Below, piece by piece: positions 8,311 through 14,939 of a DNA stretch of 27,885 nt. Source of the DNA: an uncultured Alistipes sp. (GTDB lineage: Bacteria > Bacteroidota > Bacteroidia > Bacteroidales > Rikenellaceae); the NCBI GenBank assembly GCA_959604655.1, contig CAUHCL010000016.1, forward strand, positions 1-27,885. The letters run 5' to 3'. A model generated the notes under the pieces. The model made no database searches, was not told the DNA's origin, and was given only the letters and a program-made list of their open reading frames with translations. The translations under genes and the position numbers were made by a program. The first letter of the stretch is position 1. Each line of letters opens with the position of its first letter.

Positions 8311-8586
8311 CGACAACACGAGATCAAGTAAATATCGAAAGTCCTCGTCACAAATCCGAGTTCAAGACTTAAACCACACGCAATATATCCAATATAACCA
8401 ATGCTTTACAGAAATTAACTAAATGTATACAACACAGCATAAGCCGCCGATCAATCAATAACGGCGCACCTCGACACACATAAGATATTTACAAGCATAT
8501 TGCACTATACACCAACGATATACATATACCAACATAAAGCGATAATTTATATAAATACGCGGAGACTTTTTAACCATATATTCGAA

Positions 8587-8598
8587 TTACACTTGTAA
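8587..8598. promoter_or_regulatory. TTACA-N2-TGTAA palindrome 5
   Basis: TTACACTTGTAA has perfect 5-bp arms and lies 44 nt upstream of the regulator's -33 element, about 90 nt before its start codon. Confidence 0.5.
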
Positions 8599-8641
8599 AC
8601 AATATCAACACTTGATTTACTTTTACATTTCTCAACAAATA

Positions 8642-8673
8642 TTTGTTTACAAAAGAAAAATAGTTTATTTTTG
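8642..8673 (+). promoter_or_regulatory. Promoter of the XRE-type regulator, overlapped by an operator-like palindrome
   Basis: The -33 TTTG (8642-8645) and -7 TATTTTTG (8666-8673) are 20 nt apart, the ideal Bacteroidetes arrangement. The -33 box is part of a palindrome, TTTGT-TT-ACAAA (8642-8653), that also contains a TTACA half-site. Predicted initiation near 8680 leaves a very short leader before ATG 8689. Confidence 0.7.
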
Positions 8674-8688
8674 TAAAAATTACCGATT

Positions 8689-9165
8689 ATGCGCGAAAAA
8701 CTGCTCTCTTTGATGAAAAACGAGAATCTGACGCCGAGCAAACTCGCCGAATTGCTCGGCATCCAGCCCTCGGGAATCTCCCATATTCTCGCGGGGCGAA
8801 ACAAACCGAGTTTCGATCTCGTCCAAAAAATATTGCGCCGCTTCCCGCAAATAAATCCCGACTGGCTGTTTCTCGACCAACAGCCGATGTACCGAGCCGT
8901 TGCGGAAAAAGGCGGGGGTTCGGCATCTCGGTCGGCCGCCGATCTTTTCGGTGAACCGACAGCCGCCACGATCCCGAGCGATGAAAATCGGAATCCGATT
9001 ACGGCGAATAATTCCGCGGCGACCGCAGAACCCGACAATGACAAAGCCGACATTCCGACATCGGTGGTGCACTCCGTCGCGGCCGCCCGTCCGCAACAGA
9101 AAATACGACGAATAATAATTCTCTTCGACGACCATACGTTCGAGAGCTTCGAATCGCCCGAATAA
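8689..9165 (+). CDS. XRE/Cro-CI type helix-turn-helix regulator
   Basis: A 158-residue DNA-binding protein. Residues about 1-65 form a lambda-repressor-like HTH, with helix 2-turn-helix 3 at LTPSKLAELLGIQPSGISHIL (14-34) and the family hallmark AGRNKPSFDLVQKIL (35-49), then PQINPDWLF. The centre (about 75-130) is low complexity and probably disordered. The end, KIRRIIILFDDHTFESF, is a hydrophobic strand resembling the C-termini of related Bacteroidales regulators and may mediate oligomerisation. It is not a LexA-type protease; no Ser/Lys protease motif is visible. The gene stands alone between two AT-rich intergenic regions, with palindromes over and upstream of its promoter that suggest autoregulation. 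Confidence 0.85.
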   Translation: MREKLLSLMKNENLTPSKLAELLGIQPSGISHILAGRNKPSFDLVQKILRRFPQINPDWLFLDQQPMYRAVAEKGGGSASRSAADLFGEPTAATIPSDENRNPITANNSAATAEPDNDKADIPTSVVHSVAAARPQQKIRRIIILFDDHTFESFESPE

Positions 9166-9595
9166 ACGGCGTCGGGCGAGGTGTCGGCAAGGTTGGACGA
9201 ATCACTTTTCCTCATACATATTATTTAACATAATTATCGTCACATAAAATCCCCGTAAATCCGAAGTCGAGTCTCTGTTCGGCGCGATCGTACGACTCGC
9301 ACGGTCACCGCGACGCGCCGACACCCATAACAATCTATCACGCAAAGCGAACCGATCGACAAACTGCCGACAACGACGCACATTAAAATTCATCTTAAAA
9401 ATCATATCTCTGTAACCCCTATTCCCGCCAATCTTATTTTGATGCAATATTTATATTATGTTAAACAATATTTCGGATACATCCTATACTCGCATAACCG
9501 AGTGGCCATTTTGGCATTTTTAATAGCATCGATGCGAGATTATACCGCCATTTTGCCTATATTTGTAAACGGGTTCGTCCTTAACGCGCTACGGA
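9166..9595. other. Gene-poor stretch before the GLPGLI gene
   Basis: About 430 bases with no convincing gene. Both strands have open frames (for example 9202-9447 minus), but these lack recognisable features. Visible small elements are a 10-bp palindrome GCATCGATGC (9526-9535), two copies of GCCATTTTG (9505-9513, 9547-9555) and a promoter near the right end. No terminator for the XRE gene could be identified. Confidence 0.5.
9558..9565 (+). promoter_or_regulatory. -7 element for the GLPGLI gene
   Basis: TATATTTG is an exact TAnnTTTG match 30 nt before the ATG. It runs into TGTAA, a half-site like those upstream of the XRE gene. No -33 box is evident. Confidence 0.5.
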
Positions 9596-10165
9596 ATGAA
9601 AATAAACATGCGAAATATATATGTTGCGATAACAGTCGCAATTGTCATTGCGGCCATAACGCACGCATTTACCATAGGTTACGGTGTGACTTACGCACCC
9701 GCCGCGGAATCGTCGTCGACTCCGCAGCCATCCTCGACGGCCGTGATATACGAACGTACGTACCACGGACACAGCGACTTCGTTCATCTGAAGATAGACA
9801 GCACATACCGCGAAACGGGCAAAGGCCGCCTGAAACTCGAAACGGTGTGCGACCGTACAATGTCGCTCCGCAGTTTCGACGGCGCATACGCCGACTGCTC
9901 GACAGCAACACCGCGATGCTTCGCAAAAGGTTCCGACATAGCATGGACCGATACGGGCGAGACGTGCCGCATAATGAATTACGAATGTCGCAGAGCCACA
10001 GCCACATTCGAAGACATCACATGGGAGGTGTGGTATACCATACTGCTACCCCACTGCGCCGCCGACACACGTACGAGCGACCCGCTGGCGGGCCTCATAC
10101 TCGAAGCCCGCGACATGAACGGCGATTACAGCCTCAGAATAAGACACATATCCGAAATATCATAA
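9596..10165 (+). CDS. GLPGLI-family secreted protein
   Basis: A 189-residue protein with an N-terminal hydrophobic export signal (about 6-25). The C-terminal half follows the GLPGLI (TIGR01200) pattern: a CRIMNYECRRATATFEDITWEVWYT segment (I-x-x-Y-x-C, then A-T-A-x-F, then W-x-V-W-Y-T), next a short loop, then DPLAGLILEARD where the family motif GLPGLILE stands. Proline is replaced by alanine in the name-giving motif. Function of the family is unknown; members are envelope proteins of Bacteroidetes, often beside outer-membrane transport genes. The tandem DUF1080 lipoprotein starts 28 nt downstream without a visible promoter, so the two may be co-transcribed. The second in-frame ATG (9608) is an alternative start. 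Confidence 0.75.
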   Translation: MKINMRNIYVAITVAIVIAAITHAFTIGYGVTYAPAAESSSTPQPSSTAVIYERTYHGHSDFVHLKIDSTYRETGKGRLKLETVCDRTMSLRSFDGAYADCSTATPRCFAKGSDIAWTDTGETCRIMNYECRRATATFEDITWEVWYTILLPHCAADTRTSDPLAGLILEARDMNGDYSLRIRHISEIS

Positions 10166-10193
10166 TAACTTCAACCACTTAATACACATTCTT

Positions 10194-11489
10194 ATGAAGA
10201 AAATTCTTTCATTAGTCGCAATGGCCGGTCTCGCAGCGGGCATGGCGACATCGTGCAAGCAGCACAACACATTGACCGCCGCCGAGGAGGCCGATGGTTG
10301 GCAGCTTCTGTTCAACGGCGAGAACCTCGACGGCTGGCGCGACTACAACGGCAAGGAGCTCACGGGCGGCTGGGGCGTAGTCGACGGCTGCATCCAGGCA
10401 TCGGGCGAAGGCGGCGACGCTTCGGGCTACATCGTAACCGACAAGAAATACGACAACTTCGAGCTGGTTTGGGACTGGAAACTCACTCACGGCGGCAACA
10501 GCGGCATGCTCTACCACGTGGTGGAGAGCCCCAAATTCAAGGTTCCCTACGTTACGGGCCCCGAATACCAGCTCATCGACAACGAAGGTTGGGAAGAGGT
10601 CAACGCCCCCACCAAGCTGGAGGAGTGGCAGAAGCTGGGCGTGGACTACGCCATGCACCTGCCCGATTACAGCAAGATGCACGTAAATCCGCAGGGTCAG
10701 TGGAACACCTCGAAGATCGTCTTCGACAACGGTCACGTGGAGCACTGGCTCAACGGCGAGAAGATTCTGGAGTTCGAGGCGTGGACCGAGGACTGGTTCG
10801 CCAAGAAAGCCAGCGGCAAATGGGGCAATGCCACCGAGTACGGTCTGGCTCACGAGGGTGTGATCTGCCTTCAGGACCACGGCGATCCCGCATCGTTCCG
10901 CAACATCAAGATCAAGGAGCTGCCCCGCAAGGCAGGCAAGACGGTCAGCCTCTTCAACGGCAAGGACCTCACGGGCTGGGAGCTGTTCGGCAGCATGCGC
11001 GTTTCGGTGGACGACGAGGGTAACCTGGTGACCGAGAACGGCGAGGACCTGAAGTACGGTTACCTCGGCACGCGCGAGTACTACAAAGATTTCGACCTCA
11101 CGGTAGAGTTCAAGCAGGCTTCGAACGGCAACTCGGGTCTCTTCTTCCACTCGTTCGTGGAGGGCGGCTACAAGAACAATATCGTGAACGGCTGGCAGTG
11201 CGAGGTCGCTCCCAAGGGTTGCGACACGGGCGGCATCTACGAGTCTTACGGCCGCGGCTGGCTGATCCAGATCCCCGACGAGAAGGAGACCATCCTCAAG
11301 GAGGGCGAGTGGAACACGCTGCGTCTGCGCGTCGAGGGCAACAACGTGAAGACCTGGCTCAACGGCGAGCCCATGGTGGACATCAACGACGAGCTGATCG
11401 GTTCGAAGACGGGCCGCATCATGTTGCAGATCCACGACGGCAACAACATCAAGGTGCTGTGGAAGAACTTCAAGCTCACCACTTTGTAA
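10194..11489 (+). CDS. Tandem DUF1080 (3-keto-disaccharide hydrolase type) lipoprotein
   Basis: A 431-residue exported lipoprotein. The signal peptide ends in a lipobox-like AGMATSC, making C21 the probable lipidated residue. Two DUF1080 (PF06439) modules follow, about 36-243 and 252-430. Each opens with LFNG-x-x-L-x-GW (LFNGENLDGW, LFNGKDLTGW) and has an NSG strand (GGNSGMLYHV, NGNSGLFFHS) and a W-x-LNGE strand (EHWLNGEKI, KTWLNGEPM), consistent with concanavalin-like jelly rolls. Characterised relatives act on 3-keto-glycosides in gut Bacteroidetes; whether this protein does is an inference. It is followed by a strong terminator and preceded by the GLPGLI gene. Confidence 0.9.
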   Translation: MKKILSLVAMAGLAAGMATSCKQHNTLTAAEEADGWQLLFNGENLDGWRDYNGKELTGGWGVVDGCIQASGEGGDASGYIVTDKKYDNFELVWDWKLTHGGNSGMLYHVVESPKFKVPYVTGPEYQLIDNEGWEEVNAPTKLEEWQKLGVDYAMHLPDYSKMHVNPQGQWNTSKIVFDNGHVEHWLNGEKILEFEAWTEDWFAKKASGKWGNATEYGLAHEGVICLQDHGDPASFRNIKIKELPRKAGKTVSLFNGKDLTGWELFGSMRVSVDDEGNLVTENGEDLKYGYLGTREYYKDFDLTVEFKQASNGNSGLFFHSFVEGGYKNNIVNGWQCEVAPKGCDTGGIYESYGRGWLIQIPDEKETILKEGEWNTLRLRVEGNNVKTWLNGEPMVDINDELIGSKTGRIMLQIHDGNNIKVLWKNFKLTTL

Positions 11490-11512
11490 CAGCGCGTCAT
11501 AGCGCATTATGT

Positions 11513-11549
11513 AATACGGCTCCCGAATTGTCGGGGGCCGTATTATTTT
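11513..11549 (+). terminator. Terminator after the tandem DUF1080 gene
   Basis: Bases 11513-11526 pair with 11531-11544 in a 14-bp stem with one G-U pair and an ATTG loop, followed by ATTTTG. Confidence 0.8.
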
Positions 11550-11644
11550 GCGAAGTCATCTTCTTTTGCGAGTCGCAACCTGCGACGGGAGCGACGGCGA
11601 TGCTCCGATACATCGAAATATCGCAAAAATCACTATATTTGCGA
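11545..11644. promoter_or_regulatory. znuA-like promoter with repeated TTTTGCGA elements
   Basis: The -7 box TATATTTG (11634-11641) is exact. Around it lie four copies of a TTTTGCGA-like motif: plus strand at 11546-11553 and 11564-11571, minus strand at 11621-11628, and plus strand TTTGCGA at 11638-11644. The last two make an inverted repeat with 7-bp arms 10 nt apart across the -7 region. This suits a metal-responsive repressor, which is inferred only from the downstream gene. Confidence 0.5.
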
Positions 11645-11685
11645 AACGGCCCGCGACGAGAGACGGGCGAATCCGAGATACCGAC

Positions 11686-12618
11686 ATGAAACACATTGAA
11701 ACTCTAATAGTTGCACTTATCATCGCACTGACAGCCGCATCGTGCGGAGGAAAGCACGAAAACGACGCACAGGCGGACATCACGGTAACCATCCTGCCGC
11801 TCAAATACATAGTGGAAAACATTACGGGCGACGATTTCAAGGTCGACGTGCTCGTGCCTTCGGGCGCGAGTCCCGAGACATTCGAACCTACCCCGAAGCA
11901 ATACATCGCCCTGAACGAGGCGCAGATGATATTCACGACGGGACTCATCGACTTCGAAAACGCCCTGCTGTCACGCCTCGAAAACAGGGAGAAGTTGGTG
12001 AACCTCAGCCGCGGCATCGATCTCATGGAGGGATCGTGCTCGCACGACCACTCGCACGCCGAAGCGGCTCATAAAGAGAAAAAACACGAAGCGGAGGCGG
12101 AAGCCGAGGGGCCCGAGCATGCCGAAAAGGAGCATCGCCACGGCATCGACCCCCACATATGGACCTCGCCGCGGGAACTCAAGATCATGGCCTGCAACGC
12201 TTTCGAAGCCATAGCCCGACAATATCCCGACTCGGCGAAGTACCGCGCGGCCTACGATACGCTGGCCGAACGTCTCGACTGTCTGGACAGGGAGTGCAAA
12301 CGCATGTGCGACGCATCGGAATCGCGCGCGTTCGTCATCTACCACCCTGCCCTGACCTACTTCGCACGTGCCTACGGGCTGGAACAGATAGCTGTGGAGA
12401 GCGACGGCAAGGAGCCTTCGGCCAAACACATAGCCCGCATAATAGATGAGGCGCGCGAGGACGGTGTCACCTGCCTGCTCTACCAGTCGCAATATCCGCG
12501 CTCGACGGTGGAGATCATCGCACGCGACATGGGAGTCGAATGCCGCGAGATAGATCCGCTGGCCGAAGATGTCGCCAACAATATAATCGGCATAACCCGC
12601 CTTATAACAGGGAATTGA
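11686..12618 (+). CDS. Metal (zinc/manganese-type) ABC transporter substrate-binding lipoprotein
   Basis: A 310-residue cluster A-I binding protein (ZnuA/TroA family). The signal ends in LTAASC, so C20 is the likely lipidated cysteine. The fold is recognisable from ITVTILPLKYIVENITG (32-48), SGASPETFEPTP (59-70), DPHIW (155-159) and YHPALTYFARAYGL. A His-rich, charged loop of about 35 residues (120-152, including HDHSHAEAAHKEKKH) precedes DPHIW, as in zinc-specific ZnuA proteins. The residue that is the first His ligand in many homologues (SPHxYEP) is Glu here. The frame is open back to 11548, but ATG 11686 gives a proper signal peptide. The ATPase gene begins 4 nt downstream. Confidence 0.9.
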   Translation: MKHIETLIVALIIALTAASCGGKHENDAQADITVTILPLKYIVENITGDDFKVDVLVPSGASPETFEPTPKQYIALNEAQMIFTTGLIDFENALLSRLENREKLVNLSRGIDLMEGSCSHDHSHAEAAHKEKKHEAEAEAEGPEHAEKEHRHGIDPHIWTSPRELKIMACNAFEAIARQYPDSAKYRAAYDTLAERLDCLDRECKRMCDASESRAFVIYHPALTYFARAYGLEQIAVESDGKEPSAKHIARIIDEAREDGVTCLLYQSQYPRSTVEIIARDMGVECREIDPLAEDVANNIIGITRLITGN

Positions 12619-12622
12619 CGGC

Positions 12623-13408
12623 ATGGCCACGAAACGCGAAAAAATAGTCTCCCTACGTGGCGTGGGGGTTGCCTACGACGGCTGCGTTGCGCTCGAAGGC
12701 GTCGATCTCGACATATATTCCGACGACTTTATCGGCATCATAGGCCCCAACGGCGGCGGAAAGAGTTCGCTCGTAAAGGCCATACTCGGCGCCGTGCCGC
12801 ACAGCGGACGCATAGAACTCGCCGACGAACTGCGCAAAGGATCGCACTACAAAATAGGCTACATGCCGCAGGTGTCGCAGTTCGACCGACATTTTCCCAT
12901 ATCCATAGGCGAGCTCGTGCTCTCGGGATTGCAGTCGGAGAAGGGATTCTTCGGGTTCTACACCTCGCGCGACAAGTCGGCGGTACGCAGGCTGCTCGCC
13001 GAGGCGGGAATCGACGCAATAGCATCGCGCCCCATAGGCGAAGTATCGGGCGGCCAGCTGCAACGCGCATTGCTCTGCCGCGCCGTAATAGCCGAGCCCA
13101 AGCTGCTAATACTCGACGAGCCGACCAATTTCGTCGACAACCGTTTCGAACGCGAGCTGTACGCCATGTTGCAGCGGCTCAACGAGCGGATGGCCGTGGT
13201 GATGATCTCGCACGACCTGGGGACCATAACCAGCGTGGTGAAGAGCATCGTGTGCGTCAACCGCCATGTGCACCGCCACGACTCGAACATACTGACCGAA
13301 GAACAGTTGCGCAACTACGACTGTCCGATACAGATCGTATCGCACGGCCGCATACCCCACACCGTACTCGAACACCACTCGGGCGACTGCTGTCGCGATC
13401 ATGAATGA
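12623..13408 (+). CDS. Metal ABC transporter ATP-binding protein
   Basis: The 261-residue ATPase has Walker A GPNGGGKSS (41-49), Q-loop Q83, ABC signature VSGGQLQRAL (141-150), Walker B LLILDEP (161-167) and switch His 197, so it should be active. Its order after a ZnuA-like lipoprotein identifies it as the ZnuC/MntB-type ATPase. It ends in a His/Cys-rich tail (HTVLEHHSGDCCRDHE) that could bind metal, as seen in some ZnuC proteins. No permease gene follows; the next 180 bases hold a structured repeat and a terminator. It must use a permease encoded elsewhere, or the system is incomplete. Confidence 0.9.
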   Translation: MATKREKIVSLRGVGVAYDGCVALEGVDLDIYSDDFIGIIGPNGGGKSSLVKAILGAVPHSGRIELADELRKGSHYKIGYMPQVSQFDRHFPISIGELVLSGLQSEKGFFGFYTSRDKSAVRRLLAEAGIDAIASRPIGEVSGGQLQRALLCRAVIAEPKLLILDEPTNFVDNRFERELYAMLQRLNERMAVVMISHDLGTITSVVKSIVCVNRHVHRHDSNILTEEQLRNYDCPIQIVSHGRIPHTVLEHHSGDCCRDHE

Positions 13409-13410
13409 AT

Positions 13411-13500
13411 CGCGGTTCGAAGAACCGTGCGGGCCGCAGCCTCGCCCCGCGGAGGCCCGCAACTCGCATCCGCTCGTTTCGCGCGCCCCGCAGGCCGCGG
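13411..13500 (+). repeat. Structured dispersed GC-rich repeat, copy 1
   Basis: Stem A: CGGTTC (13413-13418), loop GAA, GAACCG (13422-13427). Stem B: GCGGGCC (13429-13435) pairs with GGCCCGC (13454-13460) around an 18-nt loop. That loop and its flanks (24 nt, 13433-13456) are identical to copy 2 at 21080-21103. Stem B has the A-T/G-C substitutions expected of compensatory change. The outer boundary is approximate. It starts three bases after the ATPase stop codon. Confidence 0.6.
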
Positions 13501-13530
13501 CCCGAATCCGATCCGACGACGAAAGACATA

Positions 13531-13571
13531 AAACAAGGACTGCCCCTTTTTAGAGGACAGTCCTTGTTGTT
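13531..13571. terminator. Bidirectional terminator between convergent genes
   Basis: AACAAGGACTG (13532-13542) pairs perfectly with CAGTCCTTGTT (13558-13568). T-rich sequence follows on both strands (GTTT on plus, TTTTAT on minus). It serves the ABC ATPase (plus) and the small minus-strand gene. Confidence 0.75.
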
Positions 13572-13589
13572 TCGGTAGACAGCGCTACC

Positions 13590-13877
13590 CTACTTCGCCT
13601 CGTTCAAGGCGCTCAGGTCGGCGAACATGCTCTCGAAAGACGACGCCATGTCGTTACGCAATGCTGCGTAATACTTGCGCACGAGCGACGCATTATGAGG
13701 CTCGGTGGGATTGCTGACCTTGGCGTAGAGCGCATTGCGCAGTGCCACGGCCTTCTCCATCAACTCCACAACGGCATCCTCCTTCGAAGGTTGAAAATAT
13801 ATCGCCATCTCGCAATCGAATACGAACTCTTCCAAACGATAGTCGATCTCTTTCTTAAGATCTCTCAAATTTGCCAT
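13590..13877 (-). CDS. Small conserved Bacteroidetes protein of unknown function
   Basis: A 95-residue, charged, apparently all-helical cytoplasmic protein starting MANLRDLKKEIDYRLEEFVFDCEM. No cysteine pair, signal peptide or membrane segment is present. The N-terminal LRDLKKEIDYxxEE resembles short conserved hypothetical proteins of Bacteroidales, none with a known role as far as I recall. It has an exemplary promoter of its own and a bidirectional terminator, so it is a single-gene unit. The good promoter and in-frame stop right after the ATG context support this as a real gene. Confidence 0.7.
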   Translation of the reverse strand: MANLRDLKKEIDYRLEEFVFDCEMAIYFQPSKEDAVVELMEKAVALRNALYAKVSNPTEPHNASLVRKYYAALRNDMASSFESMFADLSALNEAK

Positions 13878-13909
13878 AACAAGTCGTTTTAATTGAATTT
13901 ATCTTTTCG

Positions 13910-13941
13910 CAAAGATAGGAAAACGAATCGACTTGTGCAAA
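13910..13941 (-). promoter_or_regulatory. Promoter of the 95-residue protein gene
   Basis: On the minus strand, -33 TTTG (13941-13938) and -7 TATCTTTG (13917-13910) are separated by exactly 20 nt. This is the cleanest Bacteroidetes promoter in the window. The start codon is about 33 nt downstream. Confidence 0.75.
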
Positions 13942-13967
13942 TTTAAGTTGCGGGTAATGAACGGACG

Positions 13968-14774
13968 TCAATCGTCGTCGTGACCGCCCATATCGACTAT
14001 TATGCCTATCATATCGTCCTCGACCACCTGACCGCAGCAGCATTCGCGGCGGGGCTGCGGCTTGGGACGCGGCGCGGGCTTGGGCTTTTCGATGAAGGTG
14101 CGTACCTCGACTATCATGTCGCGATTGTAATAGATGTTCAACTCCACACGACGCATGGGCGGCAGTATCTGAGTGCGAAACACATTCCACACCTGCGGCA
14201 TCTGCTTGAGCTGCATCTCTTTCGTGGCATCCGATGCCGACGACAAGAGAATCTCTTCCACACGCGCACGGTCGGCGATGGACGACTTGGCCACAGCCTC
14301 CTTGCAGTCGCTCCAGCTCTCGGCATCGGCATCGACCTCCACCTTGTATTCGGTCGAAAGCCCGTATCGCGAATCGAGCAGCGAGCGGAACTTCTGCGCG
14401 CGGCTCAACGCCAGCGCCTCGTTGCTCTTGGCGTTTCCGTCGGGCGAAGCGTATCCCGTAATCACTATCCTCTGCACATGAAGCGACGTATCGCGCTTCA
14501 AGCCCTCGACGAAGCGGTCCAGATCGGCCAGCTCGGCAGCATTTCCGCCCGTCAGCGAAGATATGCTCGATGCCGCCACACTGTATTTGAGCGAGTATTG
14601 CGCATCGACGTCATCACGGTTCACCCTGTAACGGCGAACCAGATAATTGCCCTCGACCTTCTCGGAGAGCATTGTGGTGTCGGCTTCCCGAATCGGCTCC
14701 GACTCCCCCGCATTCGCATAGGCCGCAGCCGCAAAGACGAGGAACATGACTGAGAGTGAATAAATCTTTTTCAC
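13968..14774 (-). CDS. OmpA-like periplasmic protein with a Cys-rich tail
   Basis: Best start is the GTG at 14774-14772, giving a 268-residue protein with a normal signal peptide (KKIYSLSVMFLVFAAAAYANA, cleavage near residue 22). The open frame extends to 14885, but the extra N-terminus is not signal-like and enters a terminator. Residues about 100-215 look like an OmpA C-terminal (peptidoglycan-binding) domain: ITGYASPDGNAKSNEALALS (105-124), RA at 125-126, and MRRVELNIYY (207-216), equivalent to the NRRVEI end of that domain. The tail has a Pro/Lys spacer (KPKPAPRPKPQP) followed by ECCCGQ, which is unusual. The role is probably envelope-wall anchoring; the ligand is unproven. Confidence 0.7.
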   Translation of the reverse strand: MKKIYSLSVMFLVFAAAAYANAGESEPIREADTTMLSEKVEGNYLVRRYRVNRDDVDAQYSLKYSVAASSISSLTGGNAAELADLDRFVEGLKRDTSLHVQRIVITGYASPDGNAKSNEALALSRAQKFRSLLDSRYGLSTEYKVEVDADAESWSDCKEAVAKSSIADRARVEEILLSSASDATKEMQLKQMPQVWNVFRTQILPPMRRVELNIYYNRDMIVEVRTFIEKPKPAPRPKPQPRRECCCGQVVEDDMIGIIVDMGGHDDD

Positions 14775-14837
14775 GCGAATAAATCTTTTGGTTCGTTTGC
14801 CCTCTTCGAAGCAACAATCGCACCAAAAGGCCGCCGC

Positions 14838-14880
14838 ACAAAAAGGCGCAGGCCGTCCCCCGTCGAAAGGGACAGCCTGC
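14838..14880 (-). terminator. Terminator after the single-domain DUF1080 gene
   Basis: On the minus strand, GCAGGCTGTCCC (14880-14869) pairs with GGGACGGCCTGC (14859-14848) with one wobble. It is followed by GCC and five T residues (14844-14840). Confidence 0.7.
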
Positions 14881-14939
14881 CGCATTGTCCGTCCGCAGCC
14901 GCCGCGAAGAAGCTCCGCTGCGGTACCGCTACCGCCGAC

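Larger units (their letters stand above)
8101..8641. other. AT-rich non-coding stretch with operator-like palindromes
   Basis: About 540 bases of visibly AT-rich DNA between the HIT terminator and the regulator promoter. I see no convincing gene. It holds the TTACA-N2-TGTAA palindromes listed separately. A 65-codon open frame at 8225-8422 starts inside a palindrome and has unconvincing composition. No RNA gene was recognised. Confidence 0.6.

Noticed and set aside
8225..8422. 65-codon plus-strand open frame in the AT-rich intergenic region
   Set aside because: It begins inside a palindrome, has no recognisable motif and no promoter for its first ATG. A shorter version from 8288 is kept only as a speculative finding.
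9202..9447. 81-codon minus-strand open frame
   Set aside because: No upstream -7 box and an Arg-rich composition typical of chance translation.
9439..10182. 247-codon plus-strand frame overlapping the GLPGLI gene
   Set aside because: It lies in another frame over a gene with clear family signatures and reads as an Arg/His-rich shadow.
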